Positions 45,714 to 55,643 of a stretch of DNA of 64,000 nt are shown one piece after another. Source of the DNA: Platerodrilus igneus (taxonomy: Eukaryota; Arthropoda; Insecta; Coleoptera; Lycidae). Within the stretch, counting starts at the first letter, position 1, and every line of letters begins with the position of its first letter. The stretch spans positions 1 to 64,000 of the forward strand of contig JARFIW010001340.1 in NCBI GenBank assembly GCA_036346225.1, in the 5' to 3' direction. Below the pieces are notes generated by a model. It had not been told where the DNA came from and did not search any database. It saw only the letters and a list, made by a program, of their open reading frames with translations. A program made the position numbers and the translations under genes.

Positions 45714-46610
45714 ATGGTCGTCGATAAATTTGGAAGATCGTATGTTGCCAGAGACTCTGGAGGCGGAGGGTTTGGTAATACCGCTGCGCGCGGGCCTCCT
45801 GGTGTAGGCTTTAAACTAACTCCGAAAGGCGATTTCAACATAGAAAATAGAAAACTTTGCAACGTAGGCAATCCCGTGACCGGAACGGATGCGGTAAATA
45901 AACGAAGCGCCTTGGTATTGGACGAGGACGAGAAAATAGTTAACTTGAAGGATGTTAGAATAGTGAATTTGGCCGATCCTAAAAAATCAAACGACGGCGT
46001 AAACTTAAAATTTTGCAGCGAAGAACTTAATCTGCGTATAGGCAAAGCATTGGAAATATGTTTGACCGCTTCATCTTCGGGAAAAACGCATGCTAATAAG
46101 AAACTTAAATTTGACGCCAAGTCGCGATCCATTGTAAATTTGCACTACCCTGCAGAGCTCGGCGATGCCGTTAACAAGAGATACGTGGACTCGACGTTGT
46201 CAGAAAAAGCGCAAAATTTTATGAAACTATCCACGATCGACGACGGTAAGGCCAAGAACTTCGACTCTCGAGGCTTGAGAATTGTCAACATAGGCGAGGC
46301 CGAAGATAAGCACGATGCCGTTTCTAAGTTCTATGTGGACGCGAAAATACAAAATCTTATCGAAGGTGTCGCCATTCACCGTGATAACGTGATCATTCGA
46401 GATGTATTGCAATCGGTCGTTCAAGTGTTGAACGAAGTTGTTTTAAACACGAACTTCCTGATTTTCAACCACTTGAAATTAGACGGGGTCAAGACGTCTG
46501 CTGGAGACGATTTACAATTTCACAAAATTAATACCGACGTTATAAGACACCTGCACGTGTTATTGGAGCAAGATAAAGCCTCGTCGTCTAACTCTCATAC
46601 TCATGTCTAA
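45714..46610 (+). CDS. Fibre-like receptor-binding protein with shaft repeats
   Basis: 298 residues, open. N-terminal MVVDKFGRSYVARD could be the penton anchor. After a glycine-rich stretch come repeats of the phage tail-fibre type: NRKLCNVGNPVTGTDAVNKR, VRIVNLADPKKSNDGVN, RSIVNLHYPAELGDAVNKRY and LRIVNIGEAEDKHDAVSKFY. Such repeats form trimeric shafts. A heptad-like helix (about residues 220-275) follows and the protein ends SSNSHTHV, with no large knob. It would contact the host cell. Its end overlaps the integrase start by 8 nt (ATGTCTAA). Confidence 0.8.
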   Translation: MVVDKFGRSYVARDSGGGGFGNTAARGPPGVGFKLTPKGDFNIENRKLCNVGNPVTGTDAVNKRSALVLDEDEKIVNLKDVRIVNLADPKKSNDGVNLKFCSEELNLRIGKALEICLTASSSGKTHANKKLKFDAKSRSIVNLHYPAELGDAVNKRYVDSTLSEKAQNFMKLSTIDDGKAKNFDSRGLRIVNIGEAEDKHDAVSKFYVDAKIQNLIEGVAIHRDNVIIRDVLQSVVQVLNEVVLNTNFLIFNHLKLDGVKTSAGDDLQFHKINTDVIRHLHVLLEQDKASSSNSHTHV

Positions 46611-47493
46611 GGAATATAACGATAAGGAAATACTAGTGGATGAACTGCACAGAGGGGTTAGAATAAATTTTCCACGTCGAAGAACGATCATCAAATCTTA
46701 TCACGACTTATTCTAAGCCGATATTGCTGAATTTATTCCATATTCGAAATATAATAAAGGGCATAAGTATATTCTACTCGTGATCGATTGCTATTCGAAA
46801 TATTTATGGACGAGACCGCTTAAATCCAAGAATAGCCATGAAGTCACATCTGCGATGCGCAAGATTTTAAATGAAATTAAAAGATCGCGGCCGCCTTTAC
46901 CGAAAAATCTGCAAACAGATAATGGTACAGAATTTTATAACGGCCAATTTGCACGGCTGATGAAGGAATATGGCGATATTAATCATTACTCTACATATAG
47001 CACAATCAAAGCCGCTATCGTAGAACGTGCAATCAGAACGATAAAAAACAAACTGTATAAAGCTAATAGTCTGAGAGGCAAATGGAAGTGGATTGATATA
47101 ATAGATTCGATTGTATCGAAATACAACGATACGGTGCATTCGACCACTAAAAGAAAACCCAAAAATGTAACCGCGAAAACGCGTCTGAAAGTTTACGATA
47201 AATTAAAACTGGCGACTAAAAAACCTCGTTATGCTGTGGACGACTTTGTACGCATATCAAAATATAGAAGTATTTTTTCTAAGGGCTACAATGCAAACTG
47301 GAGCGAGGAAACGTTTAAAATATGTAAAGTGTTTCGAGCAAATCCGACTACTTATTTACTCGTCGACATGCATGGCGATCCAGTATTGGGACAGTTTTAT
47401 GAAGCTGAGCTGCAGAAAACCAGAGTTCCAAATATTTACCTTATTGAGAAAATACTAAGGCGAAAAGGAACCTTCCTGGATTCAAAAAGCTGA
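46603..47493 (+). pseudogene. Retrovirus-like Polinton integrase, one stop
   Basis: 296 codons in one frame with a single TAA at 46714-46716, two codons before the first catalytic Asp. Catalytic triad: Asp40 (ADIAEF), Asp106 (TDNGTEF) and Glu141 (AIVERAIRT), the last two 35 positions apart. A C-terminal SH3-like region has VDDFVRISKYRSIFSKGYN. It joins the TIR ends to host DNA with 6-bp duplication. It begins on the 8-nt overlap with the fibre gene; no N-terminal HHCC zinc finger is visible in the part before the core. Confidence 0.92.
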
Positions 47494-48040
47494 TCTTATA
47501 TAGATTGTTACATTTAAAAATAAAACATTTGTTTTTTAGATTTTTATTATATAAATATGTTATATTTTAAAAATAAAAAAATTTGTTTCTTTTTTTTGTT
47601 GATTTTTTTATTATACATTTTTTTTGATCTTGTAAAAATAAGAAAGAGAGACGCTACAACTGCGATACTTTGACATGCAGCAGCACTTAAAATGTATTAT
47701 TTTAATTTATTTTATACATAATATAAGAAATAAAAAATACAATGCAGTTTTTTTATCTTGTCTTATTACAATATTTTAATTAATTTTTATAATAAATATA
47801 AAAAATAACAAAATACAATGGAGTTTTTTTCTTGATTACAATATAAGAGAGACTCTACAACAGCACTTAAAATATATTTTTAAATTAATTTTATACATAA
47901 TATAAAAAATTTAAAAAAAATACAATGCGGTTTTTATAATATAAAAATACAAAAAGACAATGCAATTTCTTTCTCGTTACAAGATTTTAATTATTTTTTA
48001 AAATAAACATGCAATTCACAAAATAAAATATGGTTTTTAT
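47494..48040. terminator. Convergent AT-rich 3' region with polyadenylation signals
   Basis: It separates the plus-strand integrase from the minus-strand PolB. Several AATAAA sites occur on the plus strand and TTTATT on the other. Two diverged copies of a unit with AGAGAGAC(G/T)CTACAAC, CAGCACTTAAAAT, TTTTATACATAATATAA and AATACAATGC lie near 47642-47755 and 47846-47935. It serves both transcription units as the 3' end. Confidence 0.6.
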
Positions 48041-51000
48041 TCAAAGGTCCTTTATTAGATATTGCCCATGAGGCAAAGTATCTATTCCGTTAGATAAAAT
48101 GTATCTTTTATCATCTTGATAACTTAAAGCAATTTTAGTCTGACGTATGGAATATACCTTATGCAAATATGATCGTATGCTATTTTGGTCTCGCTCTATA
48201 ACTACTTTATTTCATAACGTATCGAGATAGTGATCGAAACAGATTTGCTGATCGATAATGTACTTTTTAATACCCTTAGCCTTCTTTATTATCTCATGGC
48301 CTTCCATTTTTAAAGAGTACATTTTCGATCGAAGACCTACAAAGTGCGTTAAAATACGACCTCTAGTTTCGTCTTTTATAAGACCAATGACTTTTTTATT
48401 AATTAAAGGAATTTTATAGATGTTATCGGGATCATAAGCGCTCGTATCAAATTTTTCTAGATTCGTCTTTATACACTCTTCATAGAAATCATTGCACGTC
48501 ACACTATACAAAAGGCTGTCGGTGTCCATGTAGCATAATTCGCAATTATTTGCAAATTTTGCCTTCATGAAATTGTAGTGAAAATTATATAATTCAATTT
48601 TTGATAATTCTAAGATGGCCATACCTATGTAGATAGGTTTGTTGAACTCTATCTCTGTTTTGCTCAATTCAATCGCGACCAGATTTTTGTCAAAAATCGT
48701 CGCCGAATGGAAATTTGGTTTGGAAATTAAAGATAGAGCACCATACCGACCGCTCCAATGAGTCACTAATTTTATGACACGTCTTTTCCTAACATTCTCC
48801 ATTGTTTTACCAAAATGGAATTGTTTGCAAATTTATACAGATTTTGTGCAAATTCCGTTTTAGCCTCCGTGCGCATTCTTGTATTTAATTCGACAAACGG
48901 TCTCAACCAAGGAGACTGACCGAATTCTAAAACCTTATGAACGCGCGTCATAACTACGCCCGCAGATAAATAAACCTGGAGATTTCTGTAATGCACAACG
49001 TAGTTGCACTTTTCGTGAGAGTGCACATTAATTTTGAAAATTTCGAGCCCGGAGGCGTGCCCTGTTCTGGGCACATCGGCAACTCTTTCTGAGCGTCGTG
49101 AATGTCCGTAGGAAATTCCAAGTCGCATTCAATAATATAACCTTTATCGCTCGTAATGCTCACCGTTGTAACATTAAATTTTAATATTTCTTCAGGCGTT
49201 AGCCATTTGAAATCCCGTAAGGCAAATAGCAAGATTCGGCATGACCATAGAGATTATTAATATCTCCGTAAAATAAAAATTTATTCGGCTTGGATGGATC
49301 ATGCGTTGGGGGATAATATTTATTATTGGATTCCACATATCGTTTTACGACTTGAGTAAGGCCCCCCCGAATGCCTCTTTCGATCATTAAAAACATGTCG
49401 ACGTCACAAATTAGTTCTAGCCTGATTTTAGTATATAATAACATGCTAGACCACGAGTAGCTCGCCAAAGTCACAAAATTTAAGGGATCCAATTTGTATG
49501 TTTCAAGACAATTTTTTCTAAAGTCTTATAATATATCGCAAAGTAAAAGAATGTCGCATTTTAAATATAGGTCCGCGTAGTCGCCTAAATTTTTGCATTT
49601 AAAAGTGCTCCATACGGTTTGCGCATGAATATATTCCGATTCTTCAATATGTGATTCATTAAGATTGCTATAAAAACATTCTATAGGAGGAAGATTTTCT
49701 TCGCTTAATTTCAAAATGTCATCCAAATACTCGTAGGGAAAAATACCCTTGCGCATTAGCAATTTAATGCGATCAGGTTTTAGTGAACTAAATTCCTTTT
49801 TTAAAACTTTAAAGTCATCGAAAGACAACTCGCATGCTAATTTTTCCAATGACATTGACATAAAGCGAAAGGAATCTATGAATCTGAACGTCACATTTGC
49901 GTCGTTGTATTTTTAGAAAATGTTATGTATTTTCATTATTCAAGGGTATTATATTCATGGGGCCTTCGAAAGCGTTAGCAAGCTCTTTAATAATAAAATG
50001 AGCATCATAATTGCTCAAATTATGATAGACTACGGGAATAATTGGAAATAACCTAAAATTTAAATTACAGCTGCTATGCGCAACACCTCTTACAGAACCA
50101 TTCATGTGATCGTGATCGATAACCTTTTCGTCGTCCGGCAAGAAATCGACTTCGCAAATAAAGCACGTTTTTGCCGTCGATACATCTATAGAGGACGTAG
50201 CAGGCTCGTTTTTAAAAAATGCGCCTCCATAACATATGGCAATATGTTTTAATTGCCGCACAAACCAAGAAATGCAGTCTGTGCCTGTGTATGAACTGTA
50301 ATATGAAAGAGATTCGTCATATCCACAATAAAAATAATATCCTATTGAAAACGGAATATGTTCCTGGTATTTGAAAGTGCGTTCTGATTCGGAAGCTCGA
50401 TCGGTTTTTTTAATAAGGTATTCTATGTCGGAATAAACCACCATCGGCACAGGTATTTTATACCTAAAATCTTTAAATTGTAAATATTTGTTTTCTTCGG
50501 CGGGTAAAATAACACGACACTCGTTAAGTTTTTCGCATACTTGCTCGTGGGCATCGAGACGTTTGCGATCATAAAAATAGGAGAGACATCTATCGCATAC
50601 GTAAAAGTGACCCGTATGTTTAGTTAATTGACCTCTCACAAGTGAGGCTAAATTTTTTATAAGACAATAATGATATCTAACGCCCCGTTTATAATCTTTA
50701 ATATTTTTTTTTCAATTCTTCCAAACTTTTTCCAACTTTATCGGCCTCGTCGCCGTAGTCGTCGTCGCCGTTGACGTCTTCGCTGTCGTCAGAATTAAAT
50801 TTTGATGACTCGTCGACATACACATCTTCAACAATTAACAGATTAACGTGTTTATCTCGTTTTTGGCTAGTTAATTGTACTGGTGTTACGATGTATCGAG
50901 CGCGTTTTAAAATAAGAGCAAAAACATTTACAGAAATATCATTCTGCTTTTCGAATTTCGATATATCTGATATAGGCATGGGGCTGACCAAATTTTTCAT

Positions 51001-51945
51001 ATTAAAAATTTCTGCAAAATGCGGATACGAAGTTGTGCGACTAGCATTTTTACCTGCTATAGGCTTAATTATTCCAGCTAAAACGCTCCAATAAAAGCAT
51101 GAAAAGTCATTGTTTCTAATGTTTGAACAGGCCATTTTGTTTTGAATTGCGATAGGAAGAGGCATGAAACAACTCGCGTGAAACATCATAGCATTTATTA
51201 ATATTAACATTTAGAAATAATATTTCGGATAGCGTGAATCCTGAACCGTGCATTACGTCGTTCTCTATTTTATCCAATAAGCGTGTTACGACATTGCACG
51301 CAAACCACTCGTTGAACTTCTCTAAATTGCCGAAACAAATTAAAGAGTTGGGCGTCGAAAAATACCTGGTTTGAAACTCATTTTCGTTACGCGCGACGGA
51401 AAATTTGAAAAAATCGCACGCTAACACGACATTAATTTTAAGGTTTACGGAGTGATTTTTAAAAATCGTATACAATTTGGATAAAATTAGTTTTTTACAA
51501 TCTTCGATAAATAAATTAAGATCTTTATGTGCAACATTAATAATTTGAGCTGTTTGAATTCTCGATTTAAACGCAGACACGATTGGCTTCCAAACCAATT
51601 CAGAATGTTGAGGCGTGCTCCGAGAACACATCCATTGTTTAGGAACATTCTGACGCAGTAGTTTTTTAATAGATTTTTAAATAGCATTATATATCTTTTC
51701 ATATGGCATAGAAGATTTTCGAATAGATTCAGATAACTAGCCGAGAGCGAGGAAGTTTGTCTCCCCGTTCTTAAAATCAATTCGGTGTTGTGAATGTGTG
51801 ATTTTAATATTCGAACCCAATTACGAAATACTTTAGTTTTACGACATTTCATTAAAATTGCGTGCACTTTTCGATACAACTGTAGCATCTGATTACAACA
51901 CGTCGAAACGCCCGCGTCCGCTTCGATTTTTCTGTTAGTTAACAT
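48041..51945 (-). pseudogene. PolB-3: protein-primed-type DNA polymerase of the Polinton, many breaks
   Basis: From 51945 downwards: N-terminal domain (LKINVVLACDF near 51420), a DKHVNLLIVEDVY segment, a CDRCLSYF zinc-like finger near 50590, ExoI VVYSDIEYLI near 50430, a CFICEVDFLPDDEKVIDHDH endonuclease-VII-like insert near 50150, ExoII YHNLSNYDAHF near 50005, motif A GDINNLYGHAE near 49265, motif B NNSI (frameshifted) near 48820 and an intact motif C MDTDSLLY near 48530. The normal end runs to TGA at 48041-48043, but a stop at 48212-48214 precedes it. Frame changes occur near 51680, 51200, 50640, 49920, 49500, 49210, 49000 and 48800. It resembles PolB-1 rather than PolB-2. Confidence 0.93.
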
Positions 51946-51949
51946 TTTT

Positions 51950-52777
51950 TTCGTATTTCAATGCCAACTTTCTGTATTTTGAGCCGTGCAATTTTACTAA
52001 TACGTTTGGAGTGTCGTCTTTGGGCGATAAATCGCACGACCATAAAATTCTAATTCGGCATGCAGTTCCCGTTTTGTTCTAACAATTTGTACGAGTTTAA
52101 AAATTTTATACAGAAGGATAAGTCTATAGCATATTTTTCTGAATCTGTAATTTTTAGATGATTTTATAGAAAAACATCTGTCGTTCTAATACATTTACTA
52201 TAGACAAATAAATTGCCGAGTTCATGCAAGCGCATGCGGGGGGGGGGGTCCTACAAATCAACAAAGAATTAATAAATTGAGTTGAAAACACGAATTCTCT
52301 ATTTTTTAAGTCCACGTATAGGCAATCGGTTCTTAGAGTTGCATAAAAGAAAATGTCACTTTCACATTTATACTGAAAATTAAGCACTGTTTTTAATGGT
52401 GATACGGCAGATTGATCTACAAATCTAAATGACCTAATACCGGCCGAGATGCTTTCGCTAATATTATAAAATATTTTTCGGTCGTAATTACATAAATGAA
52501 AGAGCTTTTCTTTCATACGAGACACGTCGGTGAAGCAAAACGCTATTGTGTTAGAATCCGAATATTCTAAGCACGTTAAATTGTCGATCAAATTAAACTG
52601 CATGCAAAATAGAAAAAGGGCTCGAGACCCAATCAAAAAACCGTCCCGATATTTAAAGTCTTTTAAATAAGCAGGCAATTCCTTGCATGCGATTTTATAA
52701 AAATTATGTGGATAATCCGCAATTAGCATATCACGATTGTAATGGGTTGCTGATCTAATTCTATATTCAATACTCAT
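51950..52777 (-). CDS. Unrecognised Polinton early-strand protein
   Basis: The main frame (52777-52154) encodes 207 residues starting MSIEYRIRSATHYNRDML, mixed alpha/beta in look, with several cysteines and no motif I know. A run of nine G on the plus strand (about 52241-52249) makes a frameshift likely. Further coding-like sequence (NVLVKLHGSKYRKLALKYEK) follows in another frame down to about 51960. It sits between SSB-like gene and PolB on the same strand, which hints at a replication role. Confidence 0.45.
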
Positions 52778-52846
52778 AACTTTAAAAAATCAAGATGTAA
52801 AAATACTAAAATTATAAAAATTAATTACCATGTATAGGTAGGTATT

Positions 52847-53318
52847 CTAGTGTGATGACGATGCGGATGGCGTTTGCTCTTGCTGTTCTTGATTTTCCTT
52901 GGGAGGATCCGTGAGGGCTGATGATGGATCCTTTTGTTTTTCGCCCATGCAGCAGAAAGCAATGCTCGCCGCAAGATTAGGTTTACCTTTAAAATAAACG
53001 AATTTCATATTAATTTTTAAATAAAAATTAAGAAATTAAATACTAACCAACTTCGAATGCTCCTAGGTAGTGCAAACAAAGGCACTCCTGTTTATTCAGA
53101 TCCTCGATATCTTTGTCGCTAATTACGTCCACGATTCTCTGCGGAAGGAACACAACGCATTCTTCTAATTCCACGAGAATGAGTCGAGAATTTTTTTTTG
53201 ACTGAAGAGATTTGATGCTCAAAACCGGATAAGGGCGCTGCAACTCGAGATCCTTAACTCTTACGGTCTTCTTCTTATCGATTCGGCTTACTGCATTTAT
53301 CCTTTTAATCAAGTCCAT
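52847..53318 (-). CDS. SSB/OB-fold-like small protein, two coding exons
   Basis: Exon 1 (53318-53048) gives MDLIKRINAVSRIDKKKTVR, LQRPYPVLSIKSLQSK, LILVELEECVVFLPQRI and NKQECLCLHYLGAFEVG. This pattern is common beside insect Polinton polymerases and looks like a small beta-barrel. A 61-bp GT-AG intron (53047-52987, GTTAGT...TTTTAAAG) keeps frame into exon 2 (52986-52847), an acidic glutamine/serine tail ending TPSASSSH. Without splicing the frame stops at the intron's first codons. Single-stranded DNA binding is inferred from fold impression and position. No lesion is seen. Confidence 0.6.
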
Positions 53319-53336
53319 GTTATTTCTAATTACGAA

Positions 53337-53405
53337 TATAATTACATAAAGTTAAAAAAATATATTTAAAATTATTACCTGTTTTAATGCAAGCTGCACG
53401 ATGAC
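53337..53405 (-). other. Putative 5'-UTR intron of the SSB-like gene
   Basis: On the minus strand AAAACAG|GTAATAAT ends a leader, and CGTAATTAG lies directly before AAATAACATGG. A T-rich 70-bp stretch lies between. Donor and acceptor fit consensus; branch point and usage are unproven. Confidence 0.4.
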
Positions 53406-53465
53406 AAACACGTTGACGATTCTCTCAAACTTATTTTACAAGATAAAAAAGCCTTACAAGGATCC

Positions 53466-53479
53466 TCTATTTATATCAC
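53466..53479 (-). promoter_or_regulatory. TATA box of the SSB-like gene
   Basis: CGTGATATAAATAG on the minus strand lies about 60 bp upstream of the putative leader-intron donor and about 150 bp before the ATG. Same TATAAATA style as elsewhere in the window. Confidence 0.45.
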
Positions 53480-54396
53480 GCCAAATGACATACAATTTAT
53501 TACGCATCTGATTTGCGCTCCCAAGCACATACACGATTATGACATTAATGATAGCAATTAATTAGAATTAAATAGCATTGCCCTTGTCTAGGCAAAAAAA
53601 GCTCGTTAAATTAAAACGATAACTTTTATTAGGCGGATAGTGAAATCACATAAAAATTAATGATGCATATTTTATTCAAAGATGTATTTGCACAATTTTC
53701 CCCGACTTGGTATTGATAAGGAGCATAAAAAATTTCAATCGTCTATTATTTCGAGGATCTATAAACCCATATTTGTTAAAAATAATGGACTCCTATATAA
53801 TTAATGATTCAAAACGATGTGTACTGAAATTAAAATATTCAATAATCATTTACATATAAAGGTTATTAAAAACTAATTCAAATAAATCACGTACAATGTT
53901 GCAAATTTTTTCAGTCAAACAAATTAATTAATTACATATATATTTCGTACACATAGTACAATATATCTATTCATCGGGGAGCTTCTTTGATCTGTATAAT
54001 TACTAACAGATATTTTTAAGCATACTAAAAACTACGATAATCTGGCCATCAAGTACAGTATTTTTTTACGCGTTCAAAAAAGCTATCTTTTGTGCATACA
54101 ATGTTTTAATCAAAAGCGATCCCCCGACTAATAAAATAATTATAGACACACACTTGACCTTTTTATATTGAACTTCTGCTTCATACAATGTATACGAATT
54201 TACCAGAGACTTTTTATTTTTCAGCAAAAATACAATTCCGTCATCGTCTATGCATTAATGTATACGAATTAAGGAAGGACTTTTTATTTTCAGCTACAAT
54301 ACACACGTCATAAAACCATTTATACTGAACAATTCCATTACTGAACAATTCAATATACACCTTTATATTTTTTTCATTAAAATGTGTTAAAATAAT
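53480..54396. other. Polinton right inner flank, non-coding
   Basis: About 900 bp of AT-rich DNA between the early-strand promoter and the right TIR. Short degenerate echoes of the TIR (TACACACTTGACCTTTTTATATTGAAC near 54145 and CATACAATGTATACGAATT twice near 54185-54270) show partial TIR duplication. No gene seen. Confidence 0.5.
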
Positions 54397-55237
54397 CGCC
54401 TACACATACTTGACCTTTATATCGAACTTTCATAAATAAACGATTCTTATTACCCCGATACGTCCGGGCGCTCCCCCAGACAGACTTCCGTCATCGTATA
54501 TCTCTATGCATTCATTCCTACAATGTATACGAATTAAATAGCACACTTTTTCATCTTTTCGGAAGCAAAAAATACACGCACACGTCATCGAACCATTTAT
54601 ACCCCGAAAAATTCGATTTCGATATACGACGCATACACCTTTAAATTTCCTTTCATGAACCAATCTCACACCCCCGACAACGAACGCGACCACTACGATA
54701 CCCAAAAACCCATTCTTAAAACAAAAACACATTCGCACAACTTGCGCGGCCCTTACAATATTTCACCTTAGACTAAAACAATGACACACACCCTCACCAC
54801 GCACACACACAAAAAAAACACACGCGTACACGTACACATAATAATACATACCTTTCTTTTCAAAAATAAACACAACACCCGATCGATATTTACACTTTTA
54901 TCATAAGGGCATCGCAACTTCTCCATTAACATCACCTCCCCCATACATCCTTACACGAACACACACACCTGCACCTACATACCCTTAACATGCATACTTT
55001 TTCTTTTCAATAATACACATGCCCTTCACAACATATTTACACCTTTTTAACAAAGGGCTGTCGCAAGTTCTCCATAGTTATCCTCAAACCTAACAAATAC
55101 AAACACACACACACACACCTACACATACATGACCTTCACACATACATACTTCTCTTTTCTATAATACACTTGCCCTTTACAAGATATTTATCGCCCTTTA
55201 AAAAGGGCTGTATCAGCTTCTCCATAGATAATCTACT
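54397..55237 (-). repeat. Polinton right TIR
   Basis: Inverted copy of 26539-27377, ending in CT directly before the target duplication. Similarity stops at CGCCTACACATACTTG on the inner side. Confidence 0.95.
54430..54738 (-). CDS. TIR-embedded 102-residue frame (right copy)
   Basis: Right-hand twin of the frame in the left TIR, same length and start. It differs at about eight residues (for example VRLVHERKFKG against VRVVYERKYKG). No stop has been gained in either copy. The function is unknown. Confidence 0.35.
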   Translation of the reverse strand: MRMCFCFKNGFLGIVVVAFVVGGVRLVHERKFKGVCVVYRNRIFRGINGSMTCACIFCFRKDEKVCYLIRIHCRNECIEIYDDGSLSGGAPGRIGVIRIVYL

Positions 55238-55643
55238 CGGATGCGCTACTTTGTATCGCAGATGATAGTGACACTGCAAATGTCAGGTTACAGGCGGTCA
55301 CCGACGGTCAGGTACCGCGATAACTTAGAAATTAAGATTGCAACAATGTAATTATGAATAGAGTTAAGAATAAGCAGACATGAGATCTGCAAGTTCCCAC
55401 AGCCATGTGAGGGAGTAAGGATATTATAAAAAGCCCGGGAGCCCCAGTCGACTTCAGTCAGTCCAGCGATCAGCTTTAGCATTGCAGTTTGTTAGACTAC
55501 TCATTTTAGTACAATTAATTAGTATAATTTCGATTAAAGTAATATTCAACTAATTTGTCAAAATTCCATAAGTCAATTCTGTATCAATAAAAATAAATTT
55601 GTTAAGAAGTTTGGAAATGGTTTTTTAAAAAGACAGCTCCCAA
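55238..55643 (+). repeat. Gypsy-2 5' LTR, second part (truncated)
   Basis: Continues the LTR after the Polinton, beginning with the repeated CGGATG. It matches 59938-60306 but keeps about 30 bp missing from the 3' copy, and lacks the last 17 bp of the LTR because of the internal deletion. Confidence 0.92.

Larger units (their letters stand above)
26539..55237. mobile_element. Polinton/adintovirus-type endogenous element
   Basis: Starts AGTAGATTATC, ends GATAATCTACT, with TIRs of about 840 bp and a 6-bp target duplication. Removing gypsy-1 and one CGCG leaves about 19.76 kb, normal for Polintons. Plus-strand block: PLA2/minor capsid, protease, penton, basic protein, major capsid protein, ATPase, DUF8207-like, fibre, integrase. 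Minus-strand block: SSB-like, unknown, PolB. This complete morphogenesis set plus integrase and PolB defines the adintovirus/Polinton class. Most genes have one or two lesions, so the copy is inactive but not ancient. GC content looks higher than the flanks. Confidence 0.97.

Noticed and set aside
51487..51660. Lower end of the minus-strand frame 51487-51945
   Set aside because: Below about 51680 the polymerase N-domain pattern continues in the other frame (51631 downwards), so this tail is out-of-frame reading after a frameshift.
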